A stretch of 50,560 nt of DNA, taken from Robiginitomaculum sp. (GTDB taxonomy: Bacteria; Pseudomonadota; Alphaproteobacteria; Caulobacterales; Maricaulaceae). A model generated the notes under the pieces. That model worked only from the letters and a program-made list of their open reading frames with translations, did not search any database and was not told the DNA's origin. Below are positions 1 through 7,599 of the stretch, in pieces; the stretch's first letter is position 1; the number at the start of each line of letters is the position of its first letter. Location of the stretch: NCBI GenBank assembly GCA_026982415.1, contig JALSHE010000087.1, positions 1-50,560 on the forward strand, given 5' to 3'. The position numbers and the translations under genes were made by a program.

Positions 1-452
1 CCAGCGAAAAGCACCTAACCATAGCCACAGCAGAAAGCTGCACAGGCGGCGGTATCGGCGCGGCACTCACAGCGATTTCCGGCTCCTCCAGCGTATTTGA
101 GGGCGGCGTAATATCCTATAGCAATGCCGTCAAAGGCACACATCTGGGCGTCCCGCCTGGCATGATCCACAAATACGGCGCGGTAAGCCGCCACGTCGCC
201 CGCCTGATGGCCAAAAACGTCCGCGAAGGCATGAACACAGACATAGCCGTCTCAGTAACAGGCATAGCCGGCCCCACAGGCGGAACCAAAGACAAACCCG
301 TCGGCACAGTCTGGATCGGACTAGCGGTAAAAGGCCAAGATGCCACAGCACAACATTTTTTGTTCGCGGATGACGGGCGAGAAAATGTGCGTGGTGCGAC
401 GATTGTTGCGGCACTTGAGTTGCTATTAAATACTTTAGGGTCTGCATCCTAA
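1..452 (+). CDS. pncC: CinA/PncC family nicotinamide-nucleotide amidohydrolase (5' end missing)
   Basis: The frame is open from base 3, so the gene begins before the window; 149 codons are visible. The visible start carries the family motif TAESCTGG, followed by a Gly-rich stretch, SYSNAVK and SVTGIAGPTGG, all typical of the CinA C-terminal domain. This enzyme deamidates nicotinamide mononucleotide to nicotinate mononucleotide in pyridine-nucleotide recycling. Stand-alone members are about 160-170 residues, so probably only a short N-terminus is missing; a full CinA with an N-terminal MoaB-like domain cannot be excluded. It converges with the Coq10/RatA gene, a neighbour pair familiar from other alphaproteobacteria downstream of lipA. 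Confidence 0.9.
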   Translation, partial: SEKHLTIATAESCTGGGIGAALTAISGSSSVFEGGVISYSNAVKGTHLGVPPGMIHKYGAVSRHVARLMAKNVREGMNTDIAVSVTGIAGPTGGTKDKPVGTVWIGLAVKGQDATAQHFLFADDGRENVRGATIVAALELLLNTLGSAS

Positions 453-541
453 ATGTCCACAGGCCCTAAGGCGACAAAAATATTATCGGGATAGTTGGTG
501 AATAGCCAATCCATTTACACTGATATAACTATCCTCACGAA

Positions 542-738
542 CATCCTCACCCCATTCATGGGGGAGGTGCCCCTTCTTAGGGGCGGAGGGGGAAGCAAGG
601 CTTAGCAAGTCCGGACTTGCTGAAGTGTTGCCAGATCAAAGTGTTTCTTATCAACTTCACCACCGGATAGCACCGACAATTGCTACCCCCTCCGAGTGCC
701 AAGAGGCACCCACCTCCCCCATAAATGGGGTGAGGATG
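542..738. repeat. Large imperfect palindrome (MITE-like) between convergent genes
   Basis: The 308-base gap between pncC and the Coq10/RatA gene has no convincing ORF. It is mostly one long inverted repeat. The left arm begins CATCCTCACCCCATTCATGG and the right arm ends with its near-complement ATGGGGTGAGGATG. Arms of about 55 bases match with a few mismatches and small indels, and the centre is unique. No transposase is encoded. It may also end transcription from both sides. Confidence 0.8.
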
Positions 739-760
739 AAGTGATGCGTTTTACTAGGCC

Positions 761-1249
761 CTAAACCATCCGTAAATCCACGTCCCTATCCCCTGCCTCG
801 TCGCATATTTGCTTCGCCCGGCGCTCAAACGCGTTCATGATTGATTTGGCGGCGCCGTCTATTTTTCCTCTGGCCAGGAATTGTAGGGGGGCTAGTTTTA
901 GGTTTACGTCTAGGGAGAAATCCAGTTGGGTTGAGCCGTCTGATAGTTGGTGGAATATCCATGTGTTTGTCAGGGTGCGGACGGCACCGCCGTGGCCAGA
1001 TTTTTCTATGGTGATGCGCAGGTTTTCTCTGTCGGCTGTGGCGAGCGAGCGGAATGTTTCGCTGACGAATTTATATTGCACGGCTACATCTACCGTTAGG
1101 GCTTCGGTGGTTGGGGTTGGGTTTGTGCGTTTTAATATCCGCACGGACGAAATGAAATTGATGAATTTCGGGTAGTTTTCCACGTCGATAACCATTTCTA
1201 GCAGGTCTTCTGGTTTGTGGAATAATCTCTTCTGGCGGTGAATGCGCAT
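761..1249 (-). CDS. Coq10/RatA-family START-like protein (ubiquinone-binding or ribosome-associated)
   Basis: The 162-residue product is a single START/SRPBCC-like domain. It opens with the family signature (KRLFHKPEDLLEMVIDVENYPKFI) broken here as KRLFHKPEDLL then VENYPKF, and it ends with an amphipathic helix rich in Arg. Eukaryotic Coq10 binds ubiquinone and supports respiration; the E. coli homologue is RatA, described as a ribosome-associated toxin. In alphaproteobacteria the Coq10-like role is favoured because the gene follows lipA and the pyruvate dehydrogenase genes. Its start directly abuts the lipA stop, which argues for co-transcription and translational coupling. Confidence 0.85.
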   Translation of the reverse strand: MRIHRQKRLFHKPEDLLEMVIDVENYPKFINFISSVRILKRTNPTPTTEALTVDVAVQYKFVSETFRSLATADRENLRITIEKSGHGGAVRTLTNTWIFHQLSDGSTQLDFSLDVNLKLAPLQFLARGKIDGAAKSIMNAFERRAKQICDEAGDRDVDLRMV

Positions 1250-2230
1250 TTAGTGACCTTTTTTAGCGAGACGAGCCGCGCGCAACTCTGCAAAGTCCGC
1301 ATCGGCATGATAGCTAGAACGGGTCAGCGGTGTGGCCGAGACCATCAAGAAACCCTTGGCACGGGCGATAGTTTCGTAGGCTTTGAACTCGACCGGGGTC
1401 ACAAAACGCTCAACCGCCGCATGTTTGCGGGTTGGTTGCAAATATTGGCCAATGGTCAGGAAATCCACACCTGCTACGCGCATATCGTCCATGACCTGCA
1501 TGATCTCTTGCTTGCTCTCGCCGAGGCCGACCATAAGACCGGACTTGGTGAATTGCTCCGGGTCGCGCTCTTTGACCCGCTCTAGCAGGCGTAGAGAATG
1601 ATAATAGCGCGCACCGGGACGGATTTTGAGATAATTGCGCGGCACTGTCTCTAAATTGTGATTAAATACGTCCGGCTTAGCGTCGATGACCATTTCCGCC
1701 GCGCCCTCTTTACGCAAGAAATCCGGCGTGAGAATTTCGATTGTAGTTGCAGGAGATTTATCTCTTATTTGGTTGATAACATTAACAAAATGCTCTGCGC
1801 CACCGTCCGCTAAATCATCACGGTCAACCGAAGTTATCACCACATGTTTCAAACCCATCTCGACAACGGCATTCCCGATTTCGGCGGCTTCGGCGTGGTT
1901 CACCGGACCCGGCAATCCGGTCTTGATATTGCAAAAAGCACAGGCGCGTGTGCAGGTATCACCTAAAATCATGAAAGTCGCATGGGCCTTTTCCCAGCAC
2001 TCCCCGATATTGGGGCAAGCCGCCTCTTGGCAAACGGTGACCAGACCCTTGTCGCGGACGATTTTGTTGGTTCTGGCAAAGCCCTTAGATGTTGGGGCTT
2101 TGACCCGTATCCACGCAGGTTTGCGCAGGACTTCCGTGTCCGGCTTATGGGCTTTTTCGGGGTGGCGCAAAGCATGGGATGGTCGCGGTTTGCGGTTTTT
2201 CTTCTTATCAATGAGTACTGTCATAGGCAT
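1250..2230 (-). CDS. lipA: Lipoyl synthase
   Basis: A 326-residue radical SAM enzyme that inserts two sulfurs into protein-bound octanoyl groups to form lipoyl cofactors. Both iron-sulfur cluster sites are visible: the auxiliary cluster motif in [12 protein letters not shown] and the radical SAM CxxxCxxC in [10 protein letters not shown]. The C-terminal RSSYHAD contains the conserved Arg-Ser-Ser ligand region. Length matches the family. The start could be position 2230 or 2224 (MTVLID); neither has a strong ribosome-binding site. Its likely substrates here are the lipoyl domains of PdhB and PdhC encoded nearby. It is separated from lpdA by an acyltransferase gene on the other strand, so it needs its own promoter in 2231-2358. 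Confidence 0.96.
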   Translation of the reverse strand: MPMTVLIDKKKNRKPRPSHALRHPEKAHKPDTEVLRKPAWIRVKAPTSKGFARTNKIVRDKGLVTVCQEAACPNIGECWEKAHATFMILGDTCTRACAFCNIKTGLPGPVNHAEAAEIGNAVVEMGLKHVVITSVDRDDLADGGAEHFVNVINQIRDKSPATTIEILTPDFLRKEGAAEMVIDAKPDVFNHNLETVPRNYLKIRPGARYYHSLRLLERVKERDPEQFTKSGLMVGLGESKQEIMQVMDDMRVAGVDFLTIGQYLQPTRKHAAVERFVTPVEFKAYETIARAKGFLMVSATPLTRSSYHADADFAELRAARLAKKGH

Positions 2231-2358
2231 GAATATGGGTTTTTAGCCCCTTTAAAACAAGTGGAAAACAAGTAGTTTTAGCGCAAAACTTATTTAATCA
2301 TTTTATGCTAGCTTACCAGCCATAAATAAGAATTTTGTGGGAATGAGTGGGTATATCT

Positions 2359-3435
2359 ATGTTTAAGACAGTAACAATTAGAGACGGGCACGACAATTTT
2401 TTCACGCCGCTGCGGTTTATTTTCGCCTATATGGTGCTAATCGGCCATGCATTTGTTGTGGTGCTTGGGGGTAGCTCCGACGAGCCACACATATTTTACA
2501 AGTTGACCTTTAGCTATATGGCGGTGAATTTGTTCTTTATCGCGTCTGGTTTTTTGGTCACTGGCTCTATGATGTACCGTAAAAACATGGCGAGTTTCGC
2601 ATCGGCGCGGATATTACGTATATTTCCGGCCCTAGTCGCACATGTGTTTATTATGATGTTTGTCTTTGGCCTGATGACTACGGCTCTGCCCTTTATAGAC
2701 TATCTCACCCACCCCGATACACTCAAACAACCATTTATAGCCTTGTCTTTTTTGGACACCGAAATGGCGTTGCCGGGTATATTACCCAATAACCACGAAC
2801 CTATTGCATCCGCGACCCTATGGACATTGCGCTATGAGGTGCTGGCTTATATCGGGACATTCATTGCGTTTTCGCTAGGTTTGATGAAAAAACGCTGGAT
2901 GATATTGGCACAATTTCTTATCTTTGTTATTGCAGTGCCCCTAGCCTACCAGCTTGGTATTTACGAGAAGTTGCCCGCGACCTTGCAATCTTTACTGCGC
3001 TTTGGGCTTTGCTACGGGCTTGGTGCGGCGATTTACGCTTACCGGGATAAAATAAAACTCCATGTTCTGATGATTCCGCCATTGGTTCTTTTAACGTCGC
3101 TATTCAACAATACGGTAATATTCGAAGTCGTGGGCATTATAACGGCTGGATATATGCTGTTTTGGGCCGCCTATGTGATTATTCCAAAACTGGACTTTCT
3201 CAAGAAATATGCTGATATTTCCTACGGCGTGTACATTTACCACTGGGCAACGCTGCAAGGCATCAAGCATTATATCCCGGAAATACAAATTATGCCGCTC
3301 ATAGTCCTAGCAACACCGATTACCATAGTCCTGTCCATGTTGTCGTGGAAATATGTGGAAAAGCCTGCCTTGGACTATAAGGGTAAATTTGCACAAAAAC
3401 TAAGCTTCAAGAAAGTCAAACCTCTAAATGTGTAA
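2359..3435 (+). CDS. Acyltransferase family 3 (OafA/YrhL-like) integral membrane protein
   Basis: About 358 residues with roughly ten hydrophobic helices. The opening FFTPLRFIFAYMVLIGHAF has the family's R(F/A)..A..V..GH pattern, and FFIASGFLVTGSM matches the FF.lSGFl motif. Such enzymes O-acylate surface polysaccharides or lipids at the inner membrane. The ATG at 2359 is preferred over the GTG at 2347 because the family fold begins right after it; this is not certain. It lies on the plus strand between lpdA and lipA, which are normally adjacent, and its last 12 bases overlap the lpdA 3' end. Substrate unknown. Confidence 0.85.
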   Translation: MFKTVTIRDGHDNFFTPLRFIFAYMVLIGHAFVVVLGGSSDEPHIFYKLTFSYMAVNLFFIASGFLVTGSMMYRKNMASFASARILRIFPALVAHVFIMMFVFGLMTTALPFIDYLTHPDTLKQPFIALSFLDTEMALPGILPNNHEPIASATLWTLRYEVLAYIGTFIAFSLGLMKKRWMILAQFLIFVIAVPLAYQLGIYEKLPATLQSLLRFGLCYGLGAAIYAYRDKIKLHVLMIPPLVLLTSLFNNTVIFEVVGIITAGYMLFWAAYVIIPKLDFLKKYADISYGVYIYHWATLQGIKHYIPEIQIMPLIVLATPITIVLSMLSWKYVEKPALDYKGKFAQKLSFKKVKPLNV

Positions 3436-4803
3436 CGCCTTATCATAAGCGGCCAGCACACTTTCGTGCATCATCTCAGATAATGTCGGGTGCGGGAATA
3501 CGGTTTCCATCAATTCGGCTTCGGTGGTCTCCAATGTCTGTGCAATCGTGTAACCTTGGATAAGCTCTGTGACTTCGGTGCCGATCATATGGGCGCCGAG
3601 AAGCTCTCCTGTTTTGGCATCAAATACCGTCTTGATTAGCCCCTCAGGCTCGCCGAGCGCTATGGCTTTGCCGTTGCCGATAAATGGGAAGCGGCCAATG
3701 CGGACTGCATGCCCCGCATCTTTCGCCGCCTGTTCAGTCATGCCGACACTGGCAATTTGCGGCTGGCAATAAGTACAGCCCGGAATGCGGCTTGCGTTGA
3801 GCGGATGCGGGTTGCCACCGTTTATTTTCTCGATACAAATAATCCCCTCATGGGATGCTTTGTGAGCCAGCCAAGGCGGTGTGGTTACATCGCCTATGGC
3901 ATAGAGGCCGGGAATTTTGGTGCGCGAAAACTCGTCTACAGTGATATGGGTGCGGTCAATCTCGACGCCCAGTTCCTCTAGCCCCATATTCTCCACATTC
4001 CCGACAATACCAATAGCCAGGATAATCCGGTCAAAGCTTTCCACCTTGCCGTTAATTTCGGCATTAACCGCACCTGAACCAGGCTTCACATTCGACACTT
4101 GTGCCTTAGTTAATATGCGCATACCTTTCTTTTTAAAGGCTTTTTCTGCGAGAGCGGAGATTTCCGCGTCCTCGGCAGGTAATATCCGACCGAGCATCTC
4201 GACCACGGTTACATCACTGCCAAATGTGTTGTAAAACGACGCGAATTCCATGCCGATAGCGCCGGAGCCAACCACTAAGAGTTTCTTCGGCATGGTGTCT
4301 GGAATCATGGCTTCTTTGGCTGTCCAGATATATTTTCCATCTGGTTCTAGCCCCGCAGCGGGCACGGTACGCGCCCTTGCTCCGGTGGCCAGAATAACAT
4401 GCTTGGCGGTATAGGTTTTATCGTTGACCACAACATTCGGGGCGATTTTGCCTTTCTCTAATTTGGCAAATCCGTCTATCAATGTAACCTTGTTTTTCTT
4501 CATCAAAAACTTAACGCCGCCCGATAATTGCCCGGCGATAGAGCGCGAGCGTTTGACTATAGCCGCCAGATCAAACCCAGCTTGCGCCGACAGCCCATAT
4601 TCAGCAGCATGTCGCATATTAGTGTAAACTTCGGCGGACCGCAGCAAGGCTTTGGTCGGGATACAGCCCCAATTCAGGCAGACGCCGCCAATTTCGGATT
4701 TCTCGACCACAGCAGTCTTAAGTCCCAATTGCGCCGCCCGGATAGCAGTAACATAGCCGCCCGGCCCGGATCCAATTATAATGACATCGAAATTTGTAGA
4801 CAT
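3424..4803 (-). CDS. lpdA: Dihydrolipoamide dehydrogenase (E3 of pyruvate dehydrogenase)
   Basis: A 459-residue FAD/NAD disulfide oxidoreductase that re-oxidises dihydrolipoyl groups on E2 and makes NADH. Visible features are the FAD dinucleotide fold GSGPGGYV (residues 11-18), the redox disulfide in GGVCLNWGCIPTK (Cys42 and Cys47), the NAD-binding VVGSGAIGMEFASF and the C-terminal active-site HPHPTLSE. The start at 4803 (MSTNFDV) is chosen because the frame upstream merely runs through a palindromic repeat, and a GAG-rich ribosome-binding region sits before it. It is last in the pdh cluster on this strand before the inserted acyltransferase gene. Confidence 0.97.
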   Translation of the reverse strand: MSTNFDVIIIGSGPGGYVTAIRAAQLGLKTAVVEKSEIGGVCLNWGCIPTKALLRSAEVYTNMRHAAEYGLSAQAGFDLAAIVKRSRSIAGQLSGGVKFLMKKNKVTLIDGFAKLEKGKIAPNVVVNDKTYTAKHVILATGARARTVPAAGLEPDGKYIWTAKEAMIPDTMPKKLLVVGSGAIGMEFASFYNTFGSDVTVVEMLGRILPAEDAEISALAEKAFKKKGMRILTKAQVSNVKPGSGAVNAEINGKVESFDRIILAIGIVGNVENMGLEELGVEIDRTHITVDEFSRTKIPGLYAIGDVTTPPWLAHKASHEGIICIEKINGGNPHPLNASRIPGCTYCQPQIASVGMTEQAAKDAGHAVRIGRFPFIGNGKAIALGEPEGLIKTVFDAKTGELLGAHMIGTEVTELIQGYTIAQTLETTEAELMETVFPHPTLSEMMHESVLAAYDKALHI

Positions 4804-4900
4804 GGCTATACTCGCTCTGGTTTGAGTTTTACTTACAGTATTGCGCACTACATATAAACAGCAAATTACTTTGGGTATCCGATTAGAAGTCGGGAATTTT

Positions 4901-4978
4901 GTAGGGTGGATTAGCCTCTTGGCGTAATCCACCATTGGCACACACCGCACGGCGGATAATGGAAAATATTATCCTACC
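4901..4978. repeat. GTAGGGTGGATTA-type palindromic repeat, copy 1
   Basis: The sequence begins GTAGGGTGGATTAG and ends TATCCTACC, with internal GTAATCCACCATTGG. It belongs to the same family as the copy at 7111-7194 but is more degraded on its right arm. It lies between lpdA and the small membrane-anchored gene, and the stop codon of that gene falls inside the repeat's right end. Confidence 0.8.
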
Positions 4979-5594
4979 GCCGTCCCAGGCCTGGCGGAAG
5001 TTTTTCCGGCAATATCAATGCTTCGATGACCTGCAAGCGCATGACATCACGTAATGTATCTATTTCTACAGCGTCTATGACCTCAAAAGCATCATCGGCG
5101 CGACCGTCCAGAGCGAGGCCTATGGCGATTTGACTCCGCGCCGTATCGCGCAGTTCTGTCTGGTCGATTTCCAGCATGGCGGCATCGGCAAATTTAAACT
5201 GCCGCTGGCTCACCGAGAAACTGACAATATCCAGATAAGCTTGGTCTTTTATCCCGACCGCAGAGATTTTTTCCGTCTGCTTCATTAAAAGCGGCATAAT
5301 CTCTACCAAATTTAATCCAGTATCAATCACCGTCTCCGGTTCTGATTTTCGCTCTGGTTTTGTCATTTCCTCTACGGTTGAAACCTCTACAAGTTTCTCG
5401 GTAGCTTTCTGAGTGGGCAAAACAAATGCTTTTTCAGACACGGCTTCTGTCCGTTCAACCTTCTTCGGGGCGCGCAATTCCACTTCATTATCAGCAGGCG
5501 CAACACTATTGGTGCCATAATAAACCGCCCCACCGGCAAACCCGATGGTGATCAACATAGCAAGCGCAGATTTAACAAACATAGCAGTACTCAT
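4974..5594 (-). CDS. Hypothetical membrane-anchored protein inside the pdh cluster
   Basis: I do not recognise this 206-residue protein. Residues about 6-26 form a single hydrophobic segment (ALAMLITIGFAGGAVYYG), consistent with an inner-membrane anchor. A charged Pro/Glu/Lys/Thr-rich linker follows to about residue 90, then a helical domain (MPLLMKQTEKISAVGIKDQ onward) with alternating Ala, Asp and Ile as in TPR-like repeats. The last residues are encoded in a palindromic repeat, so the native C-terminus may have been altered. It sits between pdhC and lpdA on the same strand, with about 120 bases free on the pdhC side. Any function would be a guess. Confidence 0.65.
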   Translation of the reverse strand: MSTAMFVKSALAMLITIGFAGGAVYYGTNSVAPADNEVELRAPKKVERTEAVSEKAFVLPTQKATEKLVEVSTVEEMTKPERKSEPETVIDTGLNLVEIMPLLMKQTEKISAVGIKDQAYLDIVSFSVSQRQFKFADAAMLEIDQTELRDTARSQIAIGLALDGRADDAFEVIDAVEIDTLRDVMRLQVIEALILPEKLPPGLGRR

Positions 5595-5717
5595 AATCTC
5601 AACATAACCTAATCATAGAATAAGGCAAATAAGAGGCAAGCCAAGACAGCAGTCGCGGACGAAAACGGGTTGTGATTCGCCGCACACGGGAAAAACACGC
5701 CCGTAAACGGTGAATTA

Positions 5718-7082
5718 TCAGAGCATCATGGTAACGGGCTTTTCCACCAAGCGCTTAAACACGGCCAACCACTGCGCGCCGATAGCACCGTCCACGACCC
5801 GGTGGTCACAGGTCACCGTCACAGTCATTACGGTGGCAATGGCAAGTTCGCCGTCCCGCACGATTGGGCGCGGTGCCCCTGCCCCGACCGACATTATCAT
5901 GCCTTGGGGCGGGTTGATGATAGAGCTAAAGGATTTAATCCCCATCATGCCCATATTTGATATGGAGAAGGTACCGCCTTGAAATTCTTGCGGTTTTAAT
6001 TTGCGGTCGCGGGCGCGGGCGGCCAAGTCTTTCATTTCGGTGGAGATAATCGCCAGCCCTTTATTCTCGGCCTCCCTCACGATGGGTGTTATCAGCCCGC
6101 CGTCTATGGCCACGGCGACCGCTACATCTGCGTGGTGATGATAGGCGATACCGTCCGGTGTGAAGCTGGCATTGGCATCAGGCACTTGCTTCAGCGCAAT
6201 GGCGCAGGCGCGGATCAGCATATCATTAACAGATATTTTCACGCCCTCGGGCGCTTGCGCGTTCAGTTCCTTGCGCATTGCCAACAGGGCATCAATCTCG
6301 CAGTCTATATTGAGCGGAAAGTGGGGAATATCCCGCGCACTCTCGGTCAGGCGTTTAGCAATGATACGGCGCATACCGTCCAGCGGCTCCAAGTCGTAAC
6401 TACCCACCGGGATGCCCATTTTTTCAAGATAATCCGCACCCCCGCCGCGCAAGGGGCCGAGTTCTGTTGTTGTGGCTTCGGGGGTTGAGGTAGGAGCCGC
6501 GACAGGCGCTTGAGTTTGAACAGGAGCAACTTGCGCATTCTCAACATCAACTTTAATGATGCGGCCACTCGGGCCAGAACCAGCAATAGCAGATAAATCC
6601 AAACCCTTGTCTTTGGCTATGCGTTTCGCGAGGGGCGATGCTTTTATTCTATCACCCGCAGGTGCAGTATCCACAACACTCCGCTCATCCCCGCGCCCCG
6701 CAGGAAGTGCCCCTGGGGTGCGTAGGCGGGGACCTTTCTCGTCTTGCCGTGCTGGTTCAGGCGGCGTGACAACAGGCTCGGGAACCGCAGCTGAAACACT
6801 CCCACCAACAACATAGCCGTCCATCACAGAAACATCTTCACCGTCCTCCAAAAGCACAGCAATCGGCGCGTTGACTTTCACACCCGTAGAGCCCTCAGCC
6901 ACTAATATCTTGACCAAAACCCCCTCTTCCACGGCTTCGATCTCCATAGTGGCTTTGTCGGTCTCAATCTCAGCTAACACATCGCCAGAGGAAACTTCGT
7001 CCCCCTCGGCAACTAACCACTTGGTCAAATTCCCCTCTTCCATGGTCGGGGATAAAGCAGGCATCAAGATTTCAATTGGCAT
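5718..7082 (-). CDS. pdhC: Pyruvate dehydrogenase E2: dihydrolipoamide acetyltransferase
   Basis: A 454-residue E2. In order: a lipoyl domain (residues 1-80, lipoyl Lys43 in ETDKATME); a Pro/Ala linker; a peripheral subunit-binding domain (about 146-181, ASPLAKRIAKDKGLDLSAI); a second linker; and the catalytic domain ending with the active-site DHRVVDGAIGAQW. It transfers acetyl groups from E1 to CoA. The start at 7082 is chosen because GGAG lies just upstream of it; the ATG at 7097 would place that site inside the gene. Residues 114-141 of the first linker are encoded by an 84-bp palindromic repeat also found in pdhB. Upstream lie repeats and two start-like relics rather than a direct junction with pdhB. 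Confidence 0.97.
   Translation of the reverse strand: MPIEILMPALSPTMEEGNLTKWLVAEGDEVSSGDVLAEIETDKATMEIEAVEEGVLVKILVAEGSTGVKVNAPIAVLLEDGEDVSVMDGYVVGGSVSAAVPEPVVTPPEPARQDEKGPRLRTPGALPAGRGDERSVVDTAPAGDRIKASPLAKRIAKDKGLDLSAIAGSGPSGRIIKVDVENAQVAPVQTQAPVAAPTSTPEATTTELGPLRGGGADYLEKMGIPVGSYDLEPLDGMRRIIAKRLTESARDIPHFPLNIDCEIDALLAMRKELNAQAPEGVKISVNDMLIRACAIALKQVPDANASFTPDGIAYHHHADVAVAVAIDGGLITPIVREAENKGLAIISTEMKDLAARARDRKLKPQEFQGGTFSISNMGMMGIKSFSSIINPPQGMIMSVGAGAPRPIVRDGELAIATVMTVTVTCDHRVVDGAIGAQWLAVFKRLVEKPVTMML
6661..6744 (-). repeat. 84-bp palindromic repeat in frame inside pdhC
   Basis: This segment is identical to 8613-8696 except at two bases. It encodes 28 residues containing [17 protein letters not shown] within the PdhC linker. 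It can fold as an imperfect hairpin (CCCCGC near one end with GCGGGG near the other, and an inner GCCCCGCAGG/CCTGGGGTGC pair). Its CCGCTCAT start resembles the intergenic repeats at 7269-7381, 7462-7563 and 37272-37378. Confidence 0.9.
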
Positions 7083-7110
7083 GATTTGCTCCAACAAATA
7101 CGCAAAAATC

Positions 7111-7194
7111 GTAGGGTGAATTAGGCTTCTTAGCCGTAATCCACCATTGGCTCACACCGCATGGTGGATTACACCTACGGCTAATCCACCCTAC
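7111..7194. repeat. GTAGGGTGGATTA-type palindromic repeat, copy 2
   Basis: An 84-bp nested palindrome: the outer arms are GTAGGGTGAATTAG and CTAATCCACCCTAC, and the inner arms are GTAATCCACCAT and ATGGTGGATTAC. It starts 28 bases upstream of the pdhC start codon. No coding potential. Similar GTAGGGTGGATTA elements are, as far as I recall, scattered through many proteobacterial genomes. Confidence 0.85.
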
Positions 7195-7268
7195 AACAGC
7201 TTGAATAAAAATGTTGTGCATTAGATGAGTCCCCCAATATTATTTATATAAACCCGCTCTTTCCATTC

Positions 7269-7381
7269 CCCCACAATCCGCTCATACCTGCGCATGCAGG
7301 TATCCATCGACGCAGCTAATGCGCACACCGATAGCCCGGCGATAGACCCCTGCATCCGCAGGGGTGAGCGGGGTGTTGGGG
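7269..7381. repeat. CCGCTCAT-type composite palindrome, copy 1
   Basis: The left end CCCCACAATCCGCTCA pairs with the right end TGAGCGGGGTGTTGGGG. Inside are two smaller hairpins (ACCTGCGCATGCAGGT and CCCCTGCATCCGCAGGGG). It lies in the 506-base gene-free stretch 7083-7588 between pdhB and pdhC, immediately downstream (minus strand) of a duplicated pdhC start. Confidence 0.8.
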
Positions 7382-7421
7382 TAGTGGCTAAATCCTCAGG
7401 CATCAGGATTTCAATTGGCAT
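7382..7421 (-). pseudogene. Relic of the pdhC 5' end (second copy of its first codons)
   Basis: On the minus strand an ATG at 7421 is followed by codons for MPIEILMP, the same eight residues that open the functional pdhC at 7082, and then the reading frame passes into the palindromic element at 7269-7381. A purine-rich GGGAGAG stretch precedes this ATG. The frame stays open for 66 codons but shows no resemblance to a lipoyl domain after residue 8, so it is read as a displaced and truncated 5' end rather than a gene. Confidence 0.6.
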
Positions 7422-7461
7422 TTATATCTCTCCCAAACTCGCTCATGCCACGCCCCCGCTC

Positions 7462-7563
7462 TCCGCTCATACCGACGGAAGTCGGTATCCAGTTTCTAGA
7501 ATAATGAGCGAGCCTTGCTCGCACTTTTATGCGCTGGGCCCCGTTTTTCAACGGGGTGAGCGG
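7462..7563. repeat. CCGCTCAT-type composite palindrome, copy 2
   Basis: It begins CTCCGCTCATACCGAC and ends CGGGGTGAGCGGG, with inner hairpins ACCGACGGAAGTCGGT and GAGCGAGCCTTGCTCGC. It occupies the part of the pdhB-pdhC gap nearest pdhB. It has the same architecture as 7269-7381 and 37272-37378. Confidence 0.75.
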
Positions 7564-7599
7564 GTATAAAAGAATAACTGTGAGGGTTTCAATCGACAT
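7564..7599 (-). pseudogene. Possible older relic of the pdhC 5' end, overlapping the pdhB stop
   Basis: An ATG at 7599 overlaps the last codons of pdhB and encodes MSIETLT, a diverged match to MPIEILM of pdhC. The frame then enters the palindromic element at 7462-7563. An overlap of pdhB and pdhC is the position where an original pdhC start would be expected. The similarity is short, so this is less secure than the relic at 7421. Confidence 0.35.

Noticed and set aside
4804-4950. N-terminal extension of lpdA by 49 codons
   Set aside because: The extension crosses a palindromic repeat; the dinucleotide-binding fold starts correctly at 4803 where a ribosome-binding region is present.
7221-7421. 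66-codon minus-strand frame beginning MPIEILMP between pdhB and pdhC
   Set aside because: After eight codons shared with pdhC it runs only through a palindromic repeat; it has no domain character. Listed as a pdhC start relic instead of a gene.
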